Shown here: positions 16,986 to 24,977 of the stretch, one piece after another
How the letters are laid out: each line of letters opens with the position of its first letter
Numbering within the stretch: position 1 is the stretch's first letter
Source: Streptomyces fructofermentans
GTDB taxonomy: Bacteria; Actinomycetota; Actinomycetes; Streptomycetales; Streptomycetaceae
Direction: 5' to 3'
Length of the DNA: 64,000 nt
Assembly (NCBI RefSeq): GCF_014651055.1
Contig: NZ_BMWD01000025.1
Location: 62,001-126,000 of the forward strand
Program-made: the position numbers and the translations under genes
Notes under the pieces: generated by a model
What the model was told of the DNA's origin: nothing
The model's database searches: none
The model's input: the letters and a program-made list of their open reading frames with translations, nothing else

Positions 16986-17666
16986 GTGACCGCGCCCCCG
17001 GACGACTGCCTCGCCCGCAACGAGTGGATCTGCGGCGACTACCTCTCCTCCCGCCGCGAGATCCTCCTCGACGCGGTCGCCCAGCACCTCCGGATCACCC
17101 TGCTCGCCGTCCTGGTCGCGGTGCTCCTCGCCGTGCCGCTCGCCGTGCTCGCGCGCCGCTGGGGCTGGGCGGCGGGCCCGGTCCTCGCGGTGACGACGGT
17201 GCTCTACACGATCCCCTCGCTCGCCATGTTCTCGCTGCTCCTGCCGGTGTACGGGCTCTCGTCCGCCCTGGTCGTCGCGGGCCTCGTGCTGTACTCGCTG
17301 ACCCTGCTCGTACGGAACGTCCTCGCGGGCCTGCGGGCCGTGCCCGAGGAGACCAGGCAGGCCGCCCGCGGCATGGGGTACGGGCCCGTGCGCCTGCTGC
17401 TCACCGTGGAACTGCCGCTGGCGCTGCCCTCCTCCATGGCCGGGCTCAGGATCGCCACCGTCTCGGCGGTCTCCCTGGCCACGGTCGGCGCGATCGTCGG
17501 CTTCGGAGGGCTCGGCAACCTCATCTACGCGGGAATGAACACCTACTTCAAGGCGCAGGTCCTCACCGCGTCCGTGCTGTGCGTGGTCATCGCCGTGGCG
17601 GCCGACCTGCTGCTGCTCGGCGTGCAGTGGCTGATCACGCCGTGGACCAGGGCGGCCCGGCGGTGA
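16986..17666 (+). CDS. Osmoprotectant ABC importer, permease 1
   Basis: A 226-residue inner-membrane permease of the glycine betaine/choline/carnitine (OpuB/OpuC, ProW-like) type, with about five to six hydrophobic segments. The EAA loop reads VPEETRQAARGMGYGPVRLLLTVELPLALPS. It starts with GTG shortly after the divergent LPMO promoter region. Its stop overlaps the GTG of the second permease (GTGA), so the two are coupled. It works with the second permease, the lipoprotein that follows and the ATPase at 19303-20457. Compatible-solute uptake is inferred from the family. Confidence 0.92.
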   Translation: MTAPPDDCLARNEWICGDYLSSRREILLDAVAQHLRITLLAVLVAVLLAVPLAVLARRWGWAAGPVLAVTTVLYTIPSLAMFSLLLPVYGLSSALVVAGLVLYSLTLLVRNVLAGLRAVPEETRQAARGMGYGPVRLLLTVELPLALPSSMAGLRIATVSAVSLATVGAIVGFGGLGNLIYAGMNTYFKAQVLTASVLCVVIAVAADLLLLGVQWLITPWTRAARR

Positions 17667-18328
17667 ACACGGTGACCGGGGCCTGGGACTGGCTCACCGA
17701 CCCGGCGAACTGGGCGGGCGCCGACGGCATCCGGCACCGCCTCGTCCAGCACCTCGTACTGACCGCGGTCTGCCTCGTCGCGAGCTGCCTCGTCGCTCTG
17801 CCGGTCGCCCTCGTCCTCGGCCACCTCGGAAGGGGCGGAGCACTCGCCGTCAACATCTCCAACGTCGGCCGCGCGGTCCCCACCTTCGCCGTCCTCGTCC
17901 TGCTGCTCCTCACCCCGGTCGGCGACTGGGGCGAGGGCCCGACGATCGTCGCCCTCGTGCTGTTCGCCGTACCCCCGCTGCTCACCAACGCGTACGTCGG
18001 AATGCGCGAGGTCGACCGCGACGTCGTGCGGGCGGCGCGCGGGATGGGCATGACCGGACCCCAACTGCTGCGCAGGGTCGAGGTGCCGCTGGCCATGCCG
18101 ATGATCCTCAACGGAGTGCGGATCGCGGCCGTCCAGCTCGTCGCCACCGCCACCATCGCGGCGCTCGCGGGCGGCGGCGGCCTCGGACGGATCATCACCG
18201 CCGGTTTCAACCTGGCCAGTACGCCGCAGGTCGTCGCCGGAGCCGTCCTCGTGGCCGTGTTCGCGCTGCTGGTCGAAGCGGTGTTCGAGACCGTCGAGCG
18301 GCTGGCGCCCGTACGGGGCTCCCGATGA
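17663..18328 (+). CDS. Osmoprotectant ABC importer, permease 2
   Basis: A 221-residue permease, partner of the preceding gene. Its EAA loop is DVVRAARGMGMTGPQLLRRVEVPLAMPMILNG, and AALAGGGGLGRIITAGF is typical of the OpuCB/OpuCD family. The GTG start is fixed by the four-base overlap with the upstream stop. Its own stop region overlaps the ATG of the binding-protein gene (ATGAGG). A long frame extending upstream of the GTG runs through the first permease in another frame and is not coding. Confidence 0.92.
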   Translation: MNTVTGAWDWLTDPANWAGADGIRHRLVQHLVLTAVCLVASCLVALPVALVLGHLGRGGALAVNISNVGRAVPTFAVLVLLLLTPVGDWGEGPTIVALVLFAVPPLLTNAYVGMREVDRDVVRAARGMGMTGPQLLRRVEVPLAMPMILNGVRIAAVQLVATATIAALAGGGGLGRIITAGFNLASTPQVVAGAVLVAVFALLVEAVFETVERLAPVRGSR

Positions 18329-19281
18329 GGCGCCGGGCCGCCTTCGCGGGACTGCTCCTGCTGACCGGCTGCGCGTCCGGTCCCTCGCTGGAGAACCGCG
18401 GCGACGTCACGGCGCCGCCCGGCGACAGCAGGCATCTGACGGTCGGCTCGGCGGGCTTCACCGAGAGCGACCTGCTGGCCACGATGTACGCGCTGCTGCT
18501 GGAGCGGGCCGGGTACCGCACGTCGATGCTCACCGTCGCCAACCGCGAACTGTACGAACCCGCGCTGGAGTCCGGGCAGATCGACGTCGTGCCCGAGTAC
18601 GCGGCCACCTTCGCGGACTGGCTCAACGCCAAGGCCGACGGGCCGGACGCGCCCCCGGTCGGCTCGCCCGACCTGGACATCACGATGCGGGCGCTGCGTG
18701 AACTGGCCGCGCCGCGGGGCCTCGTGGTCCTCGACCCCGGCAGGGCGGTGGACCAGAACGCCTTCGCGGTGACCGCCGCGTACGCCCGGAAGCACCGCCT
18801 GCGGACGCTCAGCGACCTGGGGCGCTCCGGGCTGCCCGTACGGCTGGCCGCGGGGGACGAGTGCGTGCGGCGGCCCTACTGCGAGCCGGGGCTGCGCAGG
18901 ACGTACGGCATCGACATCACCGCCGTCGACCCGAAGGGGGTCGGCACCACGCAGGCGAAACTGGCCGTGCAGAGCGGCCGGGACCAGATGCTGCTGACGA
19001 CCACGACCGACGCCACCCTCGACGAGTTCGGCCTCGTCCTGCTGGCCGACGACCGCCACCTCCAGAACGCCGACCACATCGTGCCGGTGGTCAACCGCTC
19101 CCGCGCCGGGAGCGAGCGCGTCGCCACCGCCCTGGACGCACTCAACAAGGTCCTCACCACGGCGGACCTGGCGTCCATGAACCGGCAGGTGGACAGCTGG
19201 CGGCGGCTGCCGGAGGACGTCGCCCGCACCTATCTGAAGGACGAGGGACTGCTGGAGCGGCCGTCCGGCGCACGGCGGTGA
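18325..19281 (+). CDS. Osmoprotectant-binding lipoprotein
   Basis: A 318-residue OpuAC/ProX-type solute-binding protein. A short lipoprotein signal ends at LLTGC with acylated Cys16. The fold signature is LTVGSAGFTESDLLATMYALLLERAGY, followed by YEPALESGQIDVVPEYAATF, typical of quaternary-amine binding proteins. It would deliver glycine betaine, choline or a similar solute to the two permeases upstream. The gene is coupled to the second permease by a four-base overlap. It ends 21 bases before the convergent stop of the ATPase gene. Confidence 0.9.
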   Translation: MRRRAAFAGLLLLTGCASGPSLENRGDVTAPPGDSRHLTVGSAGFTESDLLATMYALLLERAGYRTSMLTVANRELYEPALESGQIDVVPEYAATFADWLNAKADGPDAPPVGSPDLDITMRALRELAAPRGLVVLDPGRAVDQNAFAVTAAYARKHRLRTLSDLGRSGLPVRLAAGDECVRRPYCEPGLRRTYGIDITAVDPKGVGTTQAKLAVQSGRDQMLLTTTTDATLDEFGLVLLADDRHLQNADHIVPVVNRSRAGSERVATALDALNKVLTTADLASMNRQVDSWRRLPEDVARTYLKDEGLLERPSGARR

Positions 19282-19302
19282 GGAGTCCCACCGGCCACCG
19301 GC

Positions 19303-20457
19303 TCAGGCGTCCGCCACCGAGTCGAACGCCACCTGGTCGCGCGGCACGCCGCGCGCGTCCGCGTCCACCGAGCGCCGCAGCGCCTCGTGGAGCTTCGCCG
19401 GCGTCAGCACGCCCAGGAACCGCGCCCCGTCCGGTACGGCCACCCAGCCCGCGTCGTGCTGGAGCATCACGCCGAACGCCTGCTTGAGCGGGGCGCCGAC
19501 CGGCACCCAGGAGCTCATCCGGTGGGCGAGTTCGCCGACCGTTCCGCCCGCGCCGAGCTCGCCGACGCCGACCCAGCCGTGCAGGTCGCCCCCGGCGTCC
19601 AGGACGACCGCCCAGCGCGCGCCGTCCGCGCGCAGCCGGTCGGCCGCCCGCCCGGCCGGTTCGTCGACGCGTGCGACCGGCGGCTGCTCCAGGTCGGCGG
19701 GCTCGATCTGCGTCACCGACAGCCGCTTGAGGCCCCGGTCGGCGCCGACGAACTCGGCGACGTACGGGGTCGCGGGGCTGCCCAGCACCGCTCCCGGGGT
19801 GTCGAACTGCTCGATGCGCCCCTGCCCGTACACCGCGATGCGGTCGCCGAGGCGTACGGCCTCCTCGATGTCGTGCGTGACGAGCAGCACCGTCTTGCGC
19901 ACCGCGGCCTGCATCCGCAGGAACTCGTCCTGCAACTGCTCCCGCACCACCGGGTCGACGGCCCCGAACGGCTCGTCCATCAGCAGGACGGGCGGATCGG
20001 CGGCGAGGGCCCGGGCCACGCCGACGCGCTGGCGCTGGCCGCCCGACAACTGGTCCGGGTAGCGCGAGCCGAACGTCTTCGGGTCCAGTCCCACCAGGTC
20101 GAGGAGTTCGGCGGCACGCGCCCGGGCCTTCGCCCGCTTCCAGCCCACGAGGGTCGGCACGGTCGCCGTGTTGTCGAGGACCGTCCGGTGCGGGAACAGG
20201 CCCACCTGCTGGATGACGTACCCGATCCGCCGGCGCAGCCGTACGGGGTCGACCGCGGCGATGTCCTCGCCGCCGACGAGGATCCGTCCCGACGTCGGCT
20301 CGATGAGCCGGTTGACCATCATCATGGTCGTCGTCTTGCCGCAGCCGGACGGGCCGACGAGCGTCACGAGTTCGCCCTCGGACACCTCGAACGAGAGGTC
20401 GTCCACGGCGGTCGTACCGTCCGGGTAGCGCTTGGTGACCTGCTCGAACCGGATCAT
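19303..20457 (-). CDS. Osmoprotectant ABC importer, ATPase with CBS domains
   Basis: A 384-residue ATPase of the OpuCA/ProV type. Walker A GPSGCGKT is at about residues 35-42, signature LSGGQRQR and Walker B VLLMDEPFGAVD follow, and a C-terminal CBS pair (from about 245, ending with RFLGVLTPAKLHEAL) probably senses ionic strength or nucleotides. It almost certainly energises the permeases at 16986-18328, yet it is transcribed towards them from the other side. It lies only 22 bases downstream of lutC on the same strand with no room for a terminator, so it may be read from the rhamnose/lactate transcript as well as from its own promoter. Confidence 0.93.
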   Translation of the reverse strand: MIRFEQVTKRYPDGTTAVDDLSFEVSEGELVTLVGPSGCGKTTTMMMVNRLIEPTSGRILVGGEDIAAVDPVRLRRRIGYVIQQVGLFPHRTVLDNTATVPTLVGWKRAKARARAAELLDLVGLDPKTFGSRYPDQLSGGQRQRVGVARALAADPPVLLMDEPFGAVDPVVREQLQDEFLRMQAAVRKTVLLVTHDIEEAVRLGDRIAVYGQGRIEQFDTPGAVLGSPATPYVAEFVGADRGLKRLSVTQIEPADLEQPPVARVDEPAGRAADRLRADGARWAVVLDAGGDLHGWVGVGELGAGGTVGELAHRMSSWVPVGAPLKQAFGVMLQHDAGWVAVPDGARFLGVLTPAKLHEALRRSVDADARGVPRDQVAFDSVADA

Positions 20458-20479
20458 GTCCTCACGCTAACCGCGGGGG

Positions 20480-21127
20480 TCAGTGGCCGCTCACCAGGAC
20501 CACCTCCAGGGTGCGCGGACCGTGCACCCCCTCGACCCGGTCCAGTTCGATGTCGCTGGTGGCCGAGGGGCCCGAGATCCAGGTCAGCGGGCGGGCCGGA
20601 TCGAGGCGCTCCAGGGCCTGCGGGACGGAGGCGACCACCTGCTCGGGTACGCGTACGACGACGACGTGGTGGTCCGGGACCAGGGTCACGCGGCGGCGGC
20701 CCTGGTCCGGGCCGCCGTCGAGGACGACGGTCCCGGTCTCCGCGACGGCCACCGCGCACGCGGTGACCACGCTGTCGACGCGGTCCAGCTCGGCCGCTGT
20801 GCTGGTGGCGAGGTCCGGCACGCGGGTGGCGTCGACGGCCGACAGCCAGTCCGCGGGCAGGCCGGGCGGGACCACGACCGACCGCGAGCCCCGCTCCGCG
20901 AGCAGCCGGGCGAGCAGGTCCGGCAGCTCCTCCCGGGTGCAGCGGTGCACGAGGGCCCGGTAGTCGGCCAGGTTCTCGGCCAGCAGGTCCGCGCTCTCCT
21001 CGGCCGTGCGCCGTCCGTGCTCGCGCAGGTATCCGCGCTCCACGGCCCGCTCGTACGGTGTGTCGTCGGCCGGAGCGTCGGCGAGCGCGCGCCGTACCCG
21101 GGCCAGGATCAGTTCCCTGCTGCTCAC
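20480..21127 (-). CDS. lutC: Lactate utilisation protein C (LUD domain)
   Basis: A 215-residue LutC/YkgG family protein with the LUD domain (ELDRVDSVVTACAVAVAETGTVVLDGG and the terminal GPSATSDIELDRVEGVHGPRTLEVVLV). With LutA and LutB it forms the iron-sulfur L-lactate oxidising complex that converts L-lactate to pyruvate. The GTG start overlaps the lutB stop by four bases, giving translational coupling. The long frame open upstream lies inside lutB and is not coding. Confidence 0.93.
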   Translation of the reverse strand: MSSRELILARVRRALADAPADDTPYERAVERGYLREHGRRTAEESADLLAENLADYRALVHRCTREELPDLLARLLAERGSRSVVVPPGLPADWLSAVDATRVPDLATSTAAELDRVDSVVTACAVAVAETGTVVLDGGPDQGRRRVTLVPDHHVVVVRVPEQVVASVPQALERLDPARPLTWISGPSATSDIELDRVEGVHGPRTLEVVLVSGH

Positions 21128-22638
21128 TTGGTCTCCTTGGCCGGGCCGTCCGCGGTGCCCGGTCGCGGGCCGTTCTCGTCGCCCCCGGTGCGCCGCCACC
21201 AGTCCCGGAAGCTTTCCGCGGGTACCTGCGGCAGGTCGCGGGTGCCGCTCCAGGCGCGTCCGGGGCCGGGCAGGGTCCGCGGATGGAAGCGGCGGGTCCG
21301 GGACGCGAGGCGCTGTCCGGTGCGCAGGGCGCCCGGGTGGCCGAAGGTCCAGCGGGCGGCCCGCATGGCGGCCCGCTCGGCCGCGTGGCCCTTGGCAGGC
21401 TTGAGGACGACCTTCGTGCCCTCGTGGGTCACCGGGCCGCCCTGGACGATCCGTTCCCGCAGGTGCACGAGCACCTCGGGGATGTCGATGGCCACCGGGC
21501 AGACGTCGTAGCAGGCGCCGCACAGCGAGGAGGCGTACGGCAGTGAGGCGTCGATCTCGCTCTGGGTGCCGCGCAGTTGGGGGCTCAGGATGGCGCCGAT
21601 CGGTCCCGGGTAGACCGAGCCGTACGCGTGTCCGCCGGCCCGTTCGTAGACCGGGCAGACGTTGAGGCAGGCGGAGCAGCGGATGCAGCGCAGGGCCTGC
21701 CTGCCGACGTCGTCGGCGAGAGTGTCGGTGCGGCCGTTGTCGAGGAGCACGAGGTGGAAGTCCCGCGGGCCGTCCCCGTCCGTCGTACCGGTCCAGGTGG
21801 AGGTGTACGGGTTCATGCGCTCGGCCGTGGACGAGCGGGGCAGGGTCTGGAGGAACACCTCCAGGTCCCGCCAGGTCGGCACGATCTTCTCGATGCCGAC
21901 GACGGAGATCAGCGTCTCGGGGAGGGTCAGGCACATGCGGCCGTTGCCCTCCGACTCGACGACGACGAGCGTGCCGGTCTCGGCGACGATGAAGTTGGCG
22001 CCGGAGACGCCGACCTTGGCGCGCAGGAACTTCTCGCGCAGGTGCAGCCGTGCGGCCTCGGCGAGTTCGGCGGGTGTGTCGGTGAGGCCGTCGGGGGCCG
22101 GGCGGCCCCATGCGCCCATCTCGCGGGCGAAGATGTCGCGGATCTCGCCGCGGTTGCGGTGGATGGCGGGCACCAGGATGTGGGAGGGGCGGTCCTTGCC
22201 CAACTGCACGATGAGTTCGGCGAGGTCCGTCTCGTAGGCGTGGATGCCCTCGGCCTCCAGGGCCTCGTTGAGCCCGATCTCCTGGGTGGCCATCGACTTG
22301 ACCTTGACGACCTCGCTCTCCCCGGTCGCGCGTACGAGGTCCGTGACGATCCGGTTGGCCTCGTCCGCGTCGGCGGCCCAGTGCACGGTGCCGCCGGCCG
22401 CCGTGACCGACTCCTCCACCTGTACGAGGTAGCGGTCCAGGTGGCGGAGCGTGTGGTCCTTGATCTGCTTGCCCGCCTCGCGCAGCAAGGCCCAGTCGGA
22501 CACCTCCGCGACCGCGGCGGCGCGCTTGGCGCGGATGGTGTGCGTGGCGTGGCGCAGATTGCCGCGCAGCGTCAGGTCCTGGACGGCCTCGTGCGCGGCC
22601 TTCGGGAAGGCCGGCATGCCGACGAACGTCCCGCTCAT
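21124..22638 (-). CDS. lutB: Lactate utilisation protein B (Fe-S, LUD)
   Basis: A 504-residue LutB/YkgF protein. An N-terminal LUD domain is followed by two ferredoxin-type cysteine clusters, CIRCSACLNVCP near residue 316 and CGACYDVCPV near residue 372, which hold 4Fe-4S centres. The C-terminal part (about 420-504) is the LutB-specific extension. It is the electron-carrying core of the lactate oxidation complex. It sits between lutA (31-base gap) and lutC (overlap). L-lactate would be supplied by the lactaldehyde dehydrogenase activity of the rhamnose aldolase gene in the same run. Confidence 0.94.
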   Translation of the reverse strand: MSGTFVGMPAFPKAAHEAVQDLTLRGNLRHATHTIRAKRAAAVAEVSDWALLREAGKQIKDHTLRHLDRYLVQVEESVTAAGGTVHWAADADEANRIVTDLVRATGESEVVKVKSMATQEIGLNEALEAEGIHAYETDLAELIVQLGKDRPSHILVPAIHRNRGEIRDIFAREMGAWGRPAPDGLTDTPAELAEAARLHLREKFLRAKVGVSGANFIVAETGTLVVVESEGNGRMCLTLPETLISVVGIEKIVPTWRDLEVFLQTLPRSSTAERMNPYTSTWTGTTDGDGPRDFHLVLLDNGRTDTLADDVGRQALRCIRCSACLNVCPVYERAGGHAYGSVYPGPIGAILSPQLRGTQSEIDASLPYASSLCGACYDVCPVAIDIPEVLVHLRERIVQGGPVTHEGTKVVLKPAKGHAAERAAMRAARWTFGHPGALRTGQRLASRTRRFHPRTLPGPGRAWSGTRDLPQVPAESFRDWWRRTGGDENGPRPGTADGPAKETK

Positions 22639-22669
22639 GGGGTCGGCTCCGCTCCGGTGGTGGTCCCGC

Positions 22670-23425
22670 TCATGCCAGGGGCTCCTCTTTCGTGCTCGCC
22701 AGGATCTCCGCGATGTGCACGGGGCGCATGCCCGTGCTGAGCCGCGTCATGGTGCCGCCGATGTGCATGAGGCAGGAGTTGTCGGCGGCGCACAGCACCT
22801 CGGCGCCCGTCGACTCGGCGTTGCGCACCTTGTCGGTCCCCATCGCCGCCGACACGTCGGAGTTCTTCAGGGCGAAGGTGCCGCCGAAGCCGCAGCACTC
22901 GTCGGCGCCGGGCAGTTCCCTGAGTTCGAGTCCCTCGACCGCGCGCAGGAGCCGGGTGGGTCGCTCGCCCAGCCCGAGGCTGCGCAGGCCGTGGCAGGTG
23001 GGGTGGTAGGTGACGGTGTGCGGGTAGTAGGCGCCCACGTCCGTCACGCCGAGCACGTCCACGAGGAACTCGGTGAGTTCGTACGTCTTGGGCACGACCG
23101 GCGCGAGGGTGGCCGCGAGGGTGTCGCCGCGGCCCTCGGCGCGGGCCCGCTCGCCCATCCGCGGATACAGCTCGCGCACCATGGCCCCGCAGGAGCCGGA
23201 CGGTGTCACGATGGCCTCGTAGCCGCCGAAGACATCGGAGAAGTGACGGGCCATCGGCTCCGCCTCGTGGCGGTACCCCGTGTTGTAGTGCGCCTGCCCG
23301 CAGCAGGTCTGCGCCATCGGGAAGTCGACGTCGACACCCAGCCTGGTCAGCAGTTTCACGACGGCACGGCCGGTGTCCGGATAGAGCGTGTCATTGACGC
23401 AGGTCAGGAACAGAGCGACTCGCAT
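22670..23425 (-). CDS. lutA: Lactate utilisation protein A (CCG domains)
   Basis: A 251-residue LutA/YkgE protein built of two cysteine-rich CCG domains: TCCGQAHYNTG near residue 40 and DECCGFGGTF near residue 180. Both are of the type that binds Fe-S or interacts with heterodisulfide reductase-like partners. It is the first gene of lutABC, with a GAGGAG site before its ATG. It lies 97 bases downstream of the rhamnulokinase stop on the same strand. I see no separate regulator gene (LutR/LldR type) beside it, which supports control by the rhamnose promoter. Confidence 0.94.
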   Translation of the reverse strand: MRVALFLTCVNDTLYPDTGRAVVKLLTRLGVDVDFPMAQTCCGQAHYNTGYRHEAEPMARHFSDVFGGYEAIVTPSGSCGAMVRELYPRMGERARAEGRGDTLAATLAPVVPKTYELTEFLVDVLGVTDVGAYYPHTVTYHPTCHGLRSLGLGERPTRLLRAVEGLELRELPGADECCGFGGTFALKNSDVSAAMGTDKVRNAESTGAEVLCAADNSCLMHIGGTMTRLSTGMRPVHIAEILASTKEEPLA

Positions 23426-23522
23426 CGCAGCTCCTCGGGGTCGATCATCGGATGAGTGCAGGGTACGCGGCGGGCACGCGCCGGGGGAGACGTCGCGCGC
23501 CCGCCGGGCGGGGTGCGGTGTC

Positions 23523-24977
23523 TCACCGGCCGGCGAGTCTCGCCTCGGCGGCCTGCCACGCGGCGCTGTCGCCGCGCGGCTCGTACCGCCGCAGGGGCTG
23601 GGTCGCGGCCAGCAGGCGCCGCATCGCCGCGCGGTCGCCGACCGCGCCCTGCGCCCGTGCCTGCACGAGGACGTTGCCCAGGGCCGCGGCCTCCGCGGGG
23701 CCGGCCACGACGGGCAGGCCGCAGGCGTCGGCGGTGAGTTGGCAGAGCAGTTCGTTGCGGGTGCCGCCGCCGACGATGTGCACCACGTCCACCGGATGGT
23801 CGGCCAGTTCCTGGGCCTCGCGGACCGCGCGGCGGTGGGCCAGCGCGAGCGAGTCGAGGATGCAGCGGGTGGTTTCGGCGCGTGATCCGGGTACGGGTTG
23901 GCCGGACGCGCGGCAGGCCTCGGCGATCCGGGCCGGCATCCGGCCCGGGGCGAGGAACGCGGCGTCGCCCGCGTCGACCACGGACCTGAGCGGCGCGACC
24001 CCGGCGGCCTCGCGCAGCAGCGCGGGCAGGTCGGGGCCGCCCCATTCCCGCAGGCACTCCTGGAGCAGCCACAGGCCCATGATGTTCCGCAGGTAGCGGA
24101 CGGTGTTGTCGAGGCCGAGTTCGTTGGTGAAGTTGGCCGCGCGGCTCGCCTCGCCGAGGACGGGGGCGTCCAGTTCGAGGCCGGCCAGGGACCAGGTGCC
24201 GGTGCAGATGTAGGCGAAGCGCTCGCCGGTGGCGGGCACGGCCGCGACGGCCGACGCCGTGTCGTGCGAGCCGACCGTCGTCACCGGCACCGGTCCGGTC
24301 AGTCCCGTCTCCTCCAGCACCGGCCCCCGGAGCAGGCCGGCCGGATCGCCGGGCCGCCGCAGCGGTGGGAAGAGGTCCAGGTCGACGCCGAGGCGCGCGG
24401 CGATGTCGTACGACCAGTCGCGGGTGCGCGGGTCGACGAGCTGGGTGGTGGAGGCGTTGGTGAGTTCCGTGCCCCGCTCGCCCGTGAGCCAGTAGGTCAG
24501 CAGGTCGGGGATGAGCAGCAGGCACTCGGCGTCGGCCAGTTGGGACGTGGCGCGGGCCGCCACCAGTTGGTACAGGGTGTTGAAGGGGGCGTACTGGAGT
24601 CCGGTCGCCGCGTACAGGTCGGCGGCGGGCACGGTGGCCCACACCTTCTCCGCGACGCCCTCGGTGCGGGTGTCCCGGTAGTGGACCGGGTTGCCGAGGA
24701 GCGCCCCGTCGGCGTCGAGGAGGCCGTAGTCCACGGCCCAGCTGTCGATGCCGACGGAGTCGACCTGCCCGGCGGCGCGCAGCCCGTCGAGGACTCCTCC
24801 GTACAGGGCGAGGATGTCCCAGCGCAGTCCCTCGGGCACCCGCACCGGCCGGTTGGGGAATCGGTGCGCCTCGGTCAGCTCCAGCGTGCCGGGGCCCACG
24901 CGGCCGACCATGACGCGCCCGCTGGACGCGCCGAGGTCGACCGCGGCGTACGACTTCGCTGCGGTCATCCTCGTCAC
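23523..24977 (-). CDS. rhaB: Rhamnulokinase
   Basis: About 484 residues of the FGGY carbohydrate kinase family. The N-terminal phosphate loop is DLGASSGRVMVG, sugar-binding VGIDSWAVDYGLLD follows, then VGSHDTASAV, GTWSLAGLEL and the adenosine motif VHIVGGGTRNELLCQLTAD. It phosphorylates L-rhamnulose to L-rhamnulose 1-phosphate. The GTG start overlaps the stop of the aldolase/dehydrogenase gene (GTGA); an ATG nine bases later (24968) is an alternative. It lies between the aldolase gene upstream and lutA downstream in the same minus-strand run. Confidence 0.94.
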   Translation of the reverse strand: MTRMTAAKSYAAVDLGASSGRVMVGRVGPGTLELTEAHRFPNRPVRVPEGLRWDILALYGGVLDGLRAAGQVDSVGIDSWAVDYGLLDADGALLGNPVHYRDTRTEGVAEKVWATVPAADLYAATGLQYAPFNTLYQLVAARATSQLADAECLLLIPDLLTYWLTGERGTELTNASTTQLVDPRTRDWSYDIAARLGVDLDLFPPLRRPGDPAGLLRGPVLEETGLTGPVPVTTVGSHDTASAVAAVPATGERFAYICTGTWSLAGLELDAPVLGEASRAANFTNELGLDNTVRYLRNIMGLWLLQECLREWGGPDLPALLREAAGVAPLRSVVDAGDAAFLAPGRMPARIAEACRASGQPVPGSRAETTRCILDSLALAHRRAVREAQELADHPVDVVHIVGGGTRNELLCQLTADACGLPVVAGPAEAAALGNVLVQARAQGAVGDRAAMRRLLAATQPLRRYEPRGDSAAWQAAEARLAGR

